DNA of 64,000 nt, from assembly GCF_033568475.1 (NCBI RefSeq), contig NC_133120.1:92212151-92276150 (forward strand), given 5' to 3'. Position 1 is the stretch's first letter. Each line of letters starts with the position of its first letter. Positions 50,888-63,560 of the stretch are shown in pieces. The notes under the pieces are model-generated. The model had not been told where the DNA came from. It ran no database searches and was given only the letters and a program-made list of their open reading frames with translations. Made by a program: the position numbers and the translations under genes. This stretch comes from Henckelia pumila (taxonomy: Eukaryota > Streptophyta > Magnoliopsida > Lamiales > Gesneriaceae).

Positions 50888-51250
50888 CCACTCACAGTAC
50901 ACAGGTCCTGCCTCCTCATTCTTAAACTCCATGAATAAACCAACACGTAAAGATTTTGCATCAGCCTTTTCAATGTTCGCGAATGATTTTGACAACAAAT
51001 GCATTCGGTCAATGAGCATCTCAGGCATCTCCTCATATTCATCCTTCACATCAGGAAGCATCACCATTGCTAAATGCCACCTTGCATCAAAGTTGGTCAC
51101 CTCCTTGCGCTCAAGAATCCACTTATGATCGTCACTTCTCTTGGCAAACTTAACTATGAGATATCGCATGGCACTCTTCCTATGCTTCATGATCTCCCAA
51201 ACTCCTCTACGCAACCAAAGACAATAAAGCGGACAATTCGATGGATTCAA
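50888..51250 (-). pseudogene. UPL5-like HECT ubiquitin ligase fragment
   Basis: The minus-strand frame encodes about 120 residues resembling the region just before and at the start of the HECT domain of plant UPL5 (KWILERKEVTNFDARWHL, then LIDRMHLLSKSFANI, then GLFMEFKNEE). Family members continue with the catalytic lobes, which are absent here: the frame runs into a 20-25 bp homopolymer (A on the plus strand, about 50863-50887) and then the AT repeat field. No upstream ubiquitin-like domain was found. Identification rests on recognition of the motif pattern. Confidence 0.6.
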
Positions 51251-52770
51251 TTTTCATTCTTGAAAGAAATTAACTAACATATAGCTCATGAAATGTTGTT
51301 TTGCATGTAATCAATTGAGGACCACGTGATAACTCACTAGTTTTGTTTATCAATGTGATGAAACATACAACTTGAACCACGACAGAGTGACAAAAACCAT
51401 GTGTCAGTGTTCTTCGGCCTCGGCTTCATGTACCACAATAGAGAGATACAAACTGAGGGCAAATTTTGTTTCTTGGGCAGAGCCTAGAAACAAATTTTGA
51501 TCCATGCAAAAGAGTTAATATCCAAATATAGCTCATGAAATGTTGTTTTGCATGTAATCAATTGAGGACCACGTGATAACTCACTATATTTATTTACAGA
51601 TATTCTTCGATGATATCATTCGGAACATTGCCATTGGAAAATCAGTAGGGCTTCACACAGTAATAATAAGCTCAAAAATTTACCACGCATGAAAGGAACA
51701 TGAGCAATCTCAAAATCCAGGCGCAATTTTTTATTTTAATAGATTAGGTGCAATCTTTTATTTTAATAGATTAGTTTTCATTAGTTAAATTCTCGTGAAC
51801 TTCTTCTGATTAAATTCAAGAACTGGTTTAGGCAGCAACATTGGTATGCCACTCACCAGGTTCTCAGGTACAACTTCTCCACTTTAGAGACTTGGCAAGT
51901 TCTGCTTAACATACTCTGTAATTTTTGCCCTTAGTTGATCTTATACTTATGGTTTGTTTCAAGGAATAAGTATATCATATGAATTCAAGGGGTCATTAAA
52001 ACAGGGCACCTTCATTTTACTACCAGCAAAAAATTTCATGGTACCTCAAATGCTGCCCCTTGCCCACCATTACAAGCCAGTTCTGTTCTGTTTGTGAAAC
52101 AAGCATTAGTTTTTGTTCCTCGACAATTCTGTAAACTTGATGGCAGTGATTCCGTCAACTGCTCTATCACAAAAATGCTGTAAACTTGATGGATCTACAA
52201 CAGCTGGAAACATGTACATGTGGTTTGAAATCGTATTAAATGTTAAATGATAGGCATCAACAGCTACAAAGTTTGCATAGAACTCTCGAGGAAACAACCA
52301 GAAGCAATGCACACCCATGAAACTCAAAAGAAAATGGCCCTCTAGAATCAATAATTAATCTTCAACCAATAGGGATATAGTTTTCAAATTTTCAGTAAAT
52401 TAGCTTCCCGATAGATTAAAGCAAGAAACAAATTCACTAGTCATCATTCAACCAAAAGAAACTGCACATATGTGTGGGCCGATATCTTCATAGCAAACAT
52501 AGAAACTATATAAAATAATAAGTAGCTATAGAATGGCATCAATAGAACAAAACATCAAACACATAGTGAGCAATGTCTCAGATAATTCGAAAATTAAAAA
52601 AAAACAGGTACCTATATTGATGCTAACCTAAAAGACACAATCATATATTGATTGATTCCAGCCAAAATTTCACAGACCAATTTTTTAGCATCAATAATCA
52701 TACATATTAAATTTTAGGCGCTCATAAACAAAAATTTGAGCAAAAAAAACGAAAACTTACATTTGGTTGA
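51251..52770. other. Degenerate sequence with a 63 bp direct repeat
   Basis: ATATAGCTCATGAAATGTTG and the following 40-odd bases occur at about 51280 and again at about 51525. The small minus-strand ORF at 52351-52106 has no recognisable family. This may be the decayed upstream part of the UPL5-like copy. Confidence 0.4.
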
Positions 52771-55700
52771 GTTGTAGGAATCTCTCGTGTACTTTAGCCA
52801 GCCATGAGTACTGGGTGACTAGAAATCCAAGATATAATAATTTTGAGCGGCGGCGAGTTGGGATGAGAAGGACTGAGAGAAAAAATCAGAGAAGAACTAG
52901 GATTTTTCCCGAGAAATCGCGGTCGATTGTAGAGGTGAGAAATCAATTTTTGCGCCGTGGTTTATCAAGACCCGTATCAAGACCCGATTAAATCTTACGG
53001 GTGCTTGTATTTCAAATGAGCTCATCCGTCTCTTCGTGAGACGATCTCACAAGAGAATCACTCTTAATTATATGATAAAAGAATTTAAAGTAAATAAACA
53101 ACCATTAATTTGGCGAATTAATTAGGTTTGAAAAGCCGATTCAAAAAATAATAATAGGTTTGAAAAGCAAAGTGAATAAAAGGGTTGCATCTGAACCAAT
53201 GGATTTGGAGGATGTGATTTCAAATTCAAAGTTCCCAATCCGTTTGTATTTGTTTGGCCTGGAACAAATTAAAACAAGATATCTGAAATTATCATACTTT
53301 TGATTCCATGTAATTTCGGATCTTAGCTTAAGTTCAAATTTTAATTTTTTACAGGTAAACTCTTATGAGACGGTTTCAAGGTTTAATTTTGTGAGACGAT
53401 GCAACCATACAAAATCATTACTTTTGATGTAAAATGTATTAATTTTTATTATAAATATGAACAAAGTTAACCCATATCCATGAAATTGTTTCACAAAAAA
53501 TCTATTTTTTTATATTAGTTTAAAACACGTTATTCTAGCCTATCAGCTGCGTCACATAATGAAACCAGAGCCCTTGTTTTGGAATCAATTCGTCTGATTC
53601 TGTTTTTCTAATAAAAGTTCGAATCGAAATCAAATTTTATTCCGACAGTTTTCATCCTATCTCGATTCCCATCTTGATTTCTAAACTGGTTCAAATTAGT
53701 TGTAATAAACTAGTTCGAGAGGTTCAAAGTAGATAATTTAATTTGATCTATTTTTCTTTGATTAAAGAGCAGAGCCGTGAGATAAACAGATCCAACAGAT
53801 ATCCACCATGAAAAATATATGTTTGGCATAACAATTTTTACTTTTTTGTGGGTGAAGTCGAACCGAAAAGATGAAACATAAGAGATCTCATAAAAGTTTT
53901 TGTGCTAATTAAAAACGAAAAAATATAAAGTTATATATGTTAACAACAAAAACATTATACATGTGCGTACATTATTATTATTACACAAGAAAGGGCCATA
54001 AAATCTCAGTGCTGGTCCGCCGACACGAAGTATATATCTTTCTTCGTAAGATCTTATTTATATTCGAAGGCTGCGGTTTCTGGCGAATAGTTTGACAATA
54101 ACATTACATGACTTTCATGTGCAAATCACCCAACCCTTTAATTTTTTTTTATCCTTAAATTCATCCTAAATTTTATGTATCTTTCATTTCCCACGCACTC
54201 TTTAAGATTTTTATTATATTATTTTGAAAATATATATATAAATATTTGTACTCCTTGAAATCAAAACATGTAATGGAAATTCAAGTGCGAATACGTGTTG
54301 GGGGATGAGACAGCAAATTCCCACACGCATAAAATTTGAACACGGTTACCTGGATTTATTAATAATGTCAATACTTGATGTTGGTCCACGCATTTTATTA
54401 GGATTATGATAATAAATTTTAGATTAATAATACATATTAATATATATTTTGGATCAAAATTATAGGGTAAGAGGAAAAAAAAAAAATCGTATCGAATTAG
54501 TATTTCGTATGGTGGGCCTAGTGGAGTTGACATCAATTAGACAGCAACCTCCAAAGCAATGCACCAAAATAGCACCCACGTCGATAGAATCAATCCCTTA
54601 CTTTAAATAGTTTAAGGATTGATTCAAAATAATTTCACCCACCACAATATGAAACATTTTATTGATATTGAAATTCAGCGTGGATATCGACGTATAACTC
54701 ATCCCACACAAATGTCTTGAACAAAGTATTAAGTTTGAAACAATTCTCTTTCTCAAAAAAAAAAAAAAAAAAAGCTGAGTGGAGGTAAAAACTTTCAAAA
54801 ATAATAGACTATAACAATTTTATTCAATTTTTTAAAATTATTATTATGGCAATTTTTTTTGTTTTGTTATATATATTATGAATTCAAACCCGTATTTATT
54901 TCTTTTCAGGTGAGGTTTAGACCAATACAATACATGCATGAACACGGATGAAATCAGGTCAAACCCGAAGACAGCTAGCTATATCTAGATCTTCTTAGTT
55001 CTTTCCGATAAACTCTGGACCTCTCTACGTAATTAACAATGCATGCACGGACCATTTTTTGAAAATATAAATTAGTATATGATCATTTGTAATAAATATT
55101 AGAAAAAAAGATTTACTTGAGTATTTTGGAATTCTCCACTTCAGACAACCATAAACGTCAATATACACAAATGCATGGTGCAATCACATCCAGTTTGTTT
55201 TTTTATTATTATTACAAAAATTATCATATATATATATATAAGGAAAATGAATTATATATTTATCCACTCCATTATATCAAAAAAGATTTGGATCATAAAC
55301 TTGACCTTGCGATAAAAAGGTGAGCCCTGAACGACCAAAAGACTTAATGAATTAGAAAATATAAATATAAGGTACTTTAATTCCATCTTAAAAGATTTTG
55401 ATTTATTAACTGCTTCGGATATAGTATATATAAAGATATCAAACTATTCTAGACATTTAAATTTTAAATATCCCCCAAGTAGGACTCTATCTCAAAGATT
55501 ATTTGGATCGATCTCGTTGTCACATTTTTTCCACAAGACAAAAAACAAAAAAAAAATCCTCAGACAATATATATGTTTGGCTTGGAATTTTATGTGCGCT
55601 CGTGACAAACACGAATCGTGTCAAAATTTGAAGAAAAAGTGCCCATATCTGACTTATTTGACCTGTATTCTTATTTCTCATTCCATTTGCTTTCCTGAGT

Positions 55701-56550
55701 CCCTCAAATACCGAGGTGGTTGACTTTTTTTTTTTTTTCGAGTTCCCGCAGCTTTCTTGAGCTTTAATTCACTAAGGTCTATCATTAAAATGTTAAATGA
55801 ATTAAATGATTAATTAATGAGCCTAATAAATTTATTGGCCCAAAAATAATATTAACAAAAAATTACCGTCTCAAGGATTAACTTTAGTATACGGATATCT
55901 CATCTCTAATTTTTTTTGTCCAAAATATTATTTTTCGCATAAAAAAATATCATTTTAAGTTATTTATATTATGCATAAAAATTGCATAATATATTTTGAA
56001 AAAAATATTATTTTTTATGTCAAAAATATTATTTTTTACTTAATTGGATCAATTCATCTCACGAATATAAATCAATAAATCGTGACATAAAATGTCCACT
56101 CTGTACTGTTTATCTGATTTTAACTACCAAGATTTTCTCAATTAATTAGAATATAACATTAATTAATGTTTATCTTTTCAATTCGAAATGACTAACTTTT
56201 AAGATTAGGTATATTATGAGATCATCTCACAAGTTTATATATATATATATAAAGATATTTTAAGCATAAAATTAATATTTATTTATGAGTCGGAGATTTG
56301 TTCCTAAATTTGACCAATGAGATCTTCTTATAATTTTTTTTTTAAAAAAATTAATATATTGATGAAACATTTTTTTTTAATCTGAAAAATGTTTTTCAAT
56401 CGCCCAACTCCATGCTGCACGTTTCTGTTTCCATATTTTTTTCTCCCCTACAATTCAATTTCGAAAATTGATAAATTTTATGTTAAAAAAAAAAAAGATA
56501 AATTTTTATTGATATATTAAAAAAAGAAAAGAAAAGAAACTGCTCCTTCC
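52771..56550. other. AT-rich intergenic DNA with dispersed repeats
   Basis: It includes a leader-like sequence near 52840-52930 similar to 46840-46940; GAGACG(A/G)TCTCAC-type repeats at about 53030-53055, 53370-53400 and 56215; short AAAATATTATTTTTT blocks near 53420 and 55915-56035; and homopolymer runs near 54757 and 55725. No coding gene is supported. Confidence 0.5.
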
Positions 56551-56848
56551 TGGCGACCGTTTGGTTGAATCCTAGGAGGAAAAAGTCAAAGGGCAAATTA
56601 GTAAATAAAAGCAACGAGATGGATCTGCCACCTCAGGCGATCGTGTCACACAGGCACGAATTCTCGCGCCAGAGCAAAGAAATGGAAATGGAGGTGCTCT
56701 CGTTCAACGCATTTTCCCCGCCTACCAAAATTCGGCCGCTGACGTCATCACTCTCCCCATATTATATATATATAATAATAAATGGCTTTGGATTCACCAA
56801 TCTCTACAACATATCGCATTCTTCCTTTCGCTAAACAGCCCAGATTTG

Positions 56849-59594
56849 ATGACGTCCCGGACGATGATGTCCTTTTCCCAAATATCATCGGGTAATCTTT
56901 TCTTTTTTTTAAGTTTTTCTCGCCTTTTCGATTTAATTTGATGGATAAGCAAGATCATGGGAATTACTGAATGCCATGTTTTTTAATTTAATTTAATTTA
57001 ATGTATTGTTTCTTCTTGATAGAATAATATAGCTGAAGATGGACTTTTTTTTTTTTTTTGGGTTCTACGTTATGAAGATATATAAGTATCGGTTTCCATT
57101 TTAGAATGATGAATAATCTGATAAAGATGAAAATCCCACAAGAATCATGGAGTCTCTTGAAATAATTACGAAAATAATTTCAGTATGTTAATGGCTTGTA
57201 TCAATCTTCTTGCCCATTAATTTTTTTGTATTTATACTGTTTCATTTCATTTTCTTGGAACCTTTTGGAGTCTAGCTATTGCCTTGTTCTATATTTCATT
57301 TTCTATTTATAATGTTCAGGTAGTTTAAGATTGCAACAACCTTTGGGGGATGTCTTTCCTTCGGCACAAGCTGAAGTTTCCTCTGTGAAGGAACTCTTTG
57401 AATTTATTTGCTCGGGTCCCATTTTGAAAGAAATAGGCCTAACACCAGAGAAGGTGGCTGAATCCATAGACAAGTGGACATTGTATGGATCCAAGCTCTG
57501 TAGATTTTTTAAGATAAATGAACTGTTTCTTACCGAGTCGCAGAAAATTCGGATCTATCATTACTATGTGCCAGTCTTCTGGTGGTGTGAGCAAGAAGTT
57601 TCTCGTCATCGTTCCATGTTCAAAGAAGATGATGAAATCCCCCCTTTAGTGGTACATTTAATTTTTTATTATATCTTATATATATGTTTCTAGATAAACT
57701 GCGGTTGGTGTTACGTATTTATCATCACTCTGAAATCTGGACGCAGATTGGTTTCAATGCACCACAAGGGTGTGGGAAAACGACGCTAGTCGAAGCCCTG
57801 GATTATCTTTTCCGAACTACTGGAGGGTAAGGATGCTTATATTTATTGAACAAATAACTTATAGAAACCCGCAAAATAAATCGATACTAAAAAGTTTACA
57901 CTTTGAATATCAGGAACTCTGCAACTATATCCATAGATGACTTTTACCTGACTGCAGATGATCAGGTATGGTTTCATTGCTTAAATCCTTGTGTTGCATC
58001 AAACGATTTTTTCGTTTTGAACGACTCCACTAATATCTTTGCAGGCCAAAGTAAGGGAAAGCAATGCCGGAAATGCACTTCTTGAGGTAGTTTAAACCAT
58101 CCTTTCTGAAGATCACAATTTTTCCATAGCAAATGTTGGATGAAGGTTTTAATTTTGCTTATTTTACCATAGTTACGTGGTAACGCCGGAAGCCATGACC
58201 TGTCATTATCCGTTGAGACACTGAAAGCGATTCGCAGTTTAACTAAAGAAGGTTAGTTGTTGCATGCCTTTTTTTTTTTTTGTATATTTGTTGTGTTGAT
58301 CTTATACTTTAATAGTGCAACATAAATCAATATAATGTTGTCAATTTGTAGGAAATAAAATGAAGCTTCCTCGGTATAACAAGGTAAACAAAACTCACGA
58401 TAAGAATTTTTTATTTTGATGTATGGACTGGCAAAAGTATAAAAATTTCATATGTTTCTTGCAGTCTGCGTATAACGGTCGAGGCGACAGAGCTGATCCT
58501 TCCACATGGCCAGAGGTGGAGGGGCCTTTAACGGTATGTGATCAAGATAAGTCAGATGGGCAGTTTGTAAAGGATTAAATTTACATTGCTTGAAAAACCA
58601 TTCGATATCCATGATATCATACATTGACATAGATTACCACACAAAAATAACATGCTACCCAAACTGTATTGAATTTGAAAAAATTACAAGTCAGATATGT
58701 GAAGTTGATAATTTTATAAAATGGCTTGTTTGCCACAAGGCTCAAAGTGAAACCGCTTTTTAGGCATGGTGAGAATCAATCCATTTACCTTTCTTGGCCC
58801 ACAGGTGGTTTTGTTTGAGGGTTGGATGCTTGGTTTTAAGCCCCTTCCTGCCGAAGTCGTGAAAGCAGTCGATCCACAGGTTTGAGATCTTAAGTTGACA
58901 TTAACATAGAATCTCTTTGCAAATTTAAGACAGTTATCCTCAACCCAATTACTTGAATTTGCTCCTGAACTCAAAATTTCAGCTGGAGACAGTTAATAAC
59001 AACTTGAAAGATTATCATGATTCATGGGACAAGTTCATAGACTCCTGGATAGTAATCAAGATTCAGGACCCTGGTTGTGTATATCGTTGGCGGTTGCAGG
59101 TTAGTCGAGCATTTTTAAGGTTCAAGAAATCTTAATTTTCTTATTCGCAATACTTAAACGAACACAATATCATGGTGGCATATGCAGGCTGAGGTAGCCA
59201 TGAGGGATGATGGAAAACCAGGGATGTCTGATGACGAGGTACGGCAAAGATACTCAGCAACATAAACACACAATAGTTTAGATCCTATCAAGGATGCAGG
59301 CTTATTTGTTCCTTAGTGATATTATTGTCCTTTCCTCTACAGAATAAACAGAACAACAAACCAAAAATGAAATCATTTTTCCAGATGAAACCTGTAAATC
59401 AAATTTTGGTAGGAAAGAAATAATTTTTCTTCTTCATGTCGTAATTGCAGGTTCGGGATTTTGTTTCGAGATACTTGCCTGCATACAAAGCATACCACCC
59501 TACTCTTTACTCCGATGGACCGAACGGGGCCAATCCGGAGCATTTACTGATCGTCGGAGTCGACATGGGCAGGAATCCTATCCTTACTCGTTGA
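56849..59594 (+). CDS. GLYK: D-glycerate 3-kinase (photorespiration)
   Basis: Twelve exons (56849-56891, 57320-57651, 57747-57826, 57914-57965, 58045-58086, 58173-58251, 58352-58383, 58465-58533, 58805-58879, 58983-59099, 59188-59238, 59451-59594) join in frame to 371 residues; all junctions are GT-AG. The enzyme phosphorylates D-glycerate to 3-phosphoglycerate, the last step of the photorespiratory cycle, in the chloroplast. The P-loop APQGCGKTT is at residues 130-138. Further conserved stretches are ISIDDFYLT, YNGRGDRADPSTWPEVEGP and LFEGWMLGFKPLP. The core is complete. The N-terminus is short: only about 30 residues (MTSRTMMSFSQISSG...) precede the conserved start, against a longer transit peptide in most relatives. 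An additional upstream start or exon may have been missed, although no in-frame ATG is visible just upstream. Confidence 0.94.
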
Positions 59595-60620
59595 CATCAT
59601 CACTAATCAGGCTTTTAGAAGGCCCATTTCTTAAATTCTTATGTATATATCAGTTGAATGTAATAATTATTGTAGCCTAATTTTCAATCTTGTAAAACAT
59701 CTGATGATTCAATGAAATCAAGATATGTTATCCGGATTTCTTATGCTGATGATAGTGAAGTGGAAATGAAAGAAAGCAAAATCCTTGCATGATGATGCAA
59801 TATTTCTTTTAGACTGTAACCATCATTGAACCTGTCAGCTGGTATTATTTATAGTTAGAGACGTAAACGAATGGAGTCCGTTCGTGAGCTTTACTTTATA
59901 AATATTTGATTCGTATGCAAAGTTATTAAACTCAAGCCGAAGTCAAACATGTGCAAACTTTTTTTAGAGTTAGACTAGGAAAATTATTTATAGTCCGCGA
60001 GTTTTGATATTTTATTATTATAATATTATTATTATATATTAGATGTGTATATTTTGAGCCATTCGAACGACTCGAGCTTCCGACCTTTCTTTGTCAGACC
60101 TTAGATGTTAATGTTTAAGTAATAATTCAAACAACTCGTGAATATTTCCTAACATTTTTAGTTGAACTTGGACTTAAACTTCATTTTGAAGCGAATCGAA
60201 CTAAAAAATGTAAAATTTTCAAGTTTGCATTCGAACTCGAATTGAGGCAAATGTAAAATTTTCAAGTTTCCACTGTATACTCAATTCGAATATTAAATTT
60301 TCATTAGCACTTGCTCGATTCGTTCCCAAACCTAACTTAGACTGTTTCGCTGGCAACTTTTAAATTGAACATCAATTGTAATACTAAAAGTGAAAAAAAA
60401 AGCACGCGCAGCAAAAATGATCCTTTCTCATGTGTAGGGGTATATACTAAATGTTCAAAATGATAAAAGAGCAAAAATATAGACTAAATGACATTAAATA
60501 TTTCTTGCATATATATTTATATATCAGTACCCTGAGCCTATTACAGGTATAACTCCTCAAATCAGCAGAAGAAGGCCTTTCTGTACATGCAAAGAATGGC
60601 CAGGGAAGGTGAACTTGATC
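59595..60620. other. Intergenic DNA between two convergent genes
   Basis: It holds the 3' flanks of GLYK and the Aux/IAA gene. A stretch at about 59870-60330 has the degenerate AACTCGA/GAGCTT-type phrases common in plant dispersed repeats. No gene is seen. Confidence 0.5.
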
Positions 60621-60623
60621 GTC

Positions 60624-62067
60624 TCAACTTGTGCTGGAGACCTCTGAAGAAGTCTTGGGGTCTATAACCAAAATAATAATATATGATTAGATTCGAAAAT
60701 TCAGATAAATATTGTGAACTAGTGCACATTTACAAACAAGCTGAATTTCTCTTTTCAATTAATGAAAGACCATTTAAACAACTCCACTAATTTAAAGTTT
60801 GGTACACCAAATGTCCAAATCTAACTTCATTTCATCGATTGTGAAACAATTGTGGATGTGGGGCTTTAAACTAGCCACTTTCCTTGACGCATCTTTTTTG
60901 TTTCCTCAATGAGAGAGGGCTCTTGGCAAATAGTTTGGTCACATAAAGAAGCGAGAAACGTGACAAATTATTCCCAACAAACATGACTTTTAAAACTGGA
61001 GAATAATAACTATGCACAAGAGGCGAGATGTTTTATTATATATATACCTAATCCAGCGGCCTCTGAGCTTTTCACTAACCTCAGCTTCTTACATGATTCA
61101 ACAAACATTCTACCCAAAAGTGGTAATAGTTAGATCAACAGAGAAATAATCTTATCTCAATTGCCAAAAAACTCAAAAAAGAACACAAATTGGGAACTTA
61201 CTTCCAAGGTACATCTCCAACCAACATCCAATCTCCATCTCTATCCTCATAAGTAGGCACATATTCTATCCCATTTTCGGTATCGATGATTCTCCTCTCA
61301 TTCAAAACAGTGCCTAATCAAGAAAATAGGAATCCAAAACTAAGTGCCAAAACTCATATTAGACCAACATAATCAAAAGCATTTGCCTGCAGAGAAACAA
61401 CTGGCTATTCATTTCTTCCCATAAACATGATTCATATTAGTCACTCTTACTTGTTAGACATGTAAACATGTCTTCCAATACAGCCAATAGCTCCTGATAG
61501 CTACCATAAACTTCAAGATCAACTTTTCTTAAATATGGTGCCCCATCCACTGCCACCTTCACATACTTGCAATTTTTCATCATGCTCTTTCTATGTGATC
61601 TCACTGGTGGCCATCCCACAACTTGAGATCTAAAATTACAACAAAGAAATTAAGATTAAGACAATCAGTTGGTATTTCATTTGATGTATAATCATTCTAC
61701 ATTCTTCAATTCGAGAACGTACGTTGTGTTGTGTAATAAAGTATCAAAGCTTGATCTTTTTTTGCAAATAAACAACAATATTCATATATCAATTTATCTA
61801 TTGAACATCCATAAATTTCATAGTATCTGAAATTCTAAGCATTTTTGGTACTTACTTAGCTGGAGGAAGTTTTGGTGAGACAACAACAGCCTCCTCATCT
61901 TCGAAATTGGAACCGATGTTCAAATCCACCGTCTCCGAGAAGCCGCGCTTTTCTCCGGGCTTCGGCTCCTGCGCCGGTCTAGCTCCGGGCAATCCAAGGG
62001 TGAGCTCCGTCTTCAATCCGCCGGAATATTCGGTTCCCGGCGAGTCTGCTGCTCTTTCCGGCGACAT
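60624..62067 (-). CDS. Aux/IAA auxin-responsive co-repressor
   Basis: Five exons on the minus strand (62067-61856, 61629-61451, 61313-61202, 61109-61048, 60661-60624) join in frame to 200 residues with GT-AG junctions. It is a short-lived nuclear protein that represses ARF transcription factors and is destroyed through TIR1/AFB when auxin is present. Domain I has the EAR motif LTLGL at 22-26. Domain II has the degron core VGWPPVR at 75-81. The PB1 domain (III/IV) begins [18 protein letters not shown] and includes the acidic part [17 protein letters not shown]. All domains are present. The start at 62067 is chosen because a TATA box lies 74 bp upstream; the frame stays open to an ATG at 62301, giving a possible N-terminal extension. 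The individual IAA number cannot be assigned from the sequence. Confidence 0.95.
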
Positions 62068-62140
62068 TTTCCCCTTTTGTCTGCTGCAAAAATTGATGGG
62101 CTTTCTCGAAATTGATTCGGAGGAGAGATGGTCTAGTGAC

Positions 62141-62148
62141 CTTTTATA
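62141..62148 (-). promoter_or_regulatory. TATA box of the Aux/IAA gene
   Basis: TATAAAAG on the minus strand lies 74 bp before the start codon, a normal distance for a short leader. Confidence 0.7.
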
Positions 62149-62198
62149 TGTGCGGAAAGGAAAAGTAAACGGCGTCGTTTGAGTGGACCATTTATTTT

Positions 62199-62220
62199 CA
62201 GACACGTGTCCATTTGTCTG
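62199..62220. promoter_or_regulatory. Auxin-response-element pair around a G-box
   Basis: CAGACA at 62199-62204 and TGTCTG at 62215-62220 are oppositely oriented TGTCNN-type ARF binding sites; a further TGTC is at 62207-62210. CACGTG (G-box) at 62203-62208 overlaps. The cluster lies about 50-80 bp upstream of the TATA box, fitting the auxin-inducible feedback known for Aux/IAA genes. Function here is inferred from sequence only. Confidence 0.55.
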
Positions 62221-62640
62221 ATCAGAAAGCGCGTGTGATTTCGAGGCTGTTTCATTTCGTGCTCTCGGTGTACCTACGCCACAAGGGGGGAGATAAATCA
62301 TTTTCGAATCTTGTAGATATATTTATTATTTTTTTAAAAAAAAACTTGATGATGCGATTATCATAAAATGTGTATCCGGGGTGGGTAAGACTCCGGGATA
62401 AAAATAGCAGTAAGCTTCCTCGCCTCGTCGTGAAGTTCCTCTACACACCAGAAACAAGGAAACTCGTCAATGGGGGCGCCGGAGGGGTTCTCCGACGTCG
62501 CCACTCCGATGCTTAAGTTAGACTAAGATGTATGGAGTGGGCTTATTAGATTTAGAGAAATTGAGAAATTGAGTGCGTAAATATGAGTGTGTATTGTGAA
62601 GATGTCCAAGAACCTAACATGGCCAGGGCACAGAGCCTGG

Positions 62641-62648
62641 TATTTATA
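62641..62648 (-). promoter_or_regulatory. TATA box in the Tat LTR facing the Aux/IAA gene
   Basis: TATAAATA on the minus strand. Transcription from it would leave the LTR at 62350 and reach the Aux/IAA start codon about 280 bp further on, in the sense direction. Confidence 0.55.
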
Positions 62649-62824
62649 GGAGTTCATCCCAATAATTGCACGGTATGGGTTTCTAACAAGATTAAATATG
62701 ACAAGACGTTTCCCGCAATTTTTGGATAAAGCCCATACCTATTTATTAGTTTTCTGGCAATCCCTGATAATGCCCATGCTGTGGGACCCGTGTTCTGATT
62801 TGGTCCGGGAAGGGTCCTCTAGCC

Positions 62825-63015
62825 TGGATGACGGGGTGCTCAAGGCCAGGGTGCTGGGAGGCCAGGGTGCTGGGAGCCAGGGTGCTCGGGACGACGGGTT
62901 GCTGGGGCCAGGGTGCTGAGAGGCCAAGGTGCTGGACGCCAGGGTGCTGGGAGGCCAGGGTGCTGGGACGCCAGGGTGCTGGAGGCCAGATTGCTGGATG
63001 CCAGGTTGCTCCGGA
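62825..63015. repeat. Short minisatellite in the LTR, first copy
   Basis: Irregular tandem units of GGCCAGGGTGCTGGGA type, about 16-20 bp long. The same array recurs in the second LTR at about 63365-63560 with a different number of units. The Pro/Trp-rich frames across both arrays are by-products of the repeat. Confidence 0.85.
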
Positions 63016-63364
63016 GGGTTCTCTGCCTAGGAAGGAAGGACACCTCTTGGCAAAGGAAGAGAACTCTTGGCAAGGGAAGGGAAGACACATTTTTCCTGTT
63101 TCGCTGATCTTCTCTTGCCACCAGCCTAGAAACCATCTCGCATTCGGGCTATCGACAATCACTCGGGTTTGGTGATAACCCGGGATATTTCACCGGGGCA
63201 TCACCACTCATCCTAAAGATAGTCGGGCTAGGACCTGCTCCGCTATCCCGAAAAGCTAATACCATCTTCCTGGGTCCCTATTTATTAGTTTTCTGGCAAT
63301 CTCTGATGATGCCCATGCTGTGGGACCCGTGTTTTGATTTGGTCCGGGAAGGGTCCTCTAGCCT

Positions 63365-63560
63365 GGATGACGGGGTGCTCAAGTCCAGGGTGCTCGGAGG
63401 CCAGGGTGTTGGGAGCCAGGGTGCTCGGGACGACGGGTTGCTGGGGCCAGGGTGCTCGGAGGCCAGGGTGCTGAGAGGCCAAGGTGCTGGACGCCAGGGT
63501 GCTGGGAGGCCAGGGTGCTGGGACGCCAGGGTGCTGGAGGCCAGATTGCTGGATGCCAGG
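63365..63560. repeat. Short minisatellite in the LTR, second copy
   Basis: Same GCCAGGGTGCT units as at 62825-63015, with one or two extra or rearranged units, as expected when LTR copies diverge by slippage. Confidence 0.85.

Noticed and set aside
61907-62182. Plus-strand ORF of 91 codons over the Aux/IAA first exon
   Set aside because: It is the antisense shadow of exon 1 and its leader; the minus-strand gene has all Aux/IAA domains.
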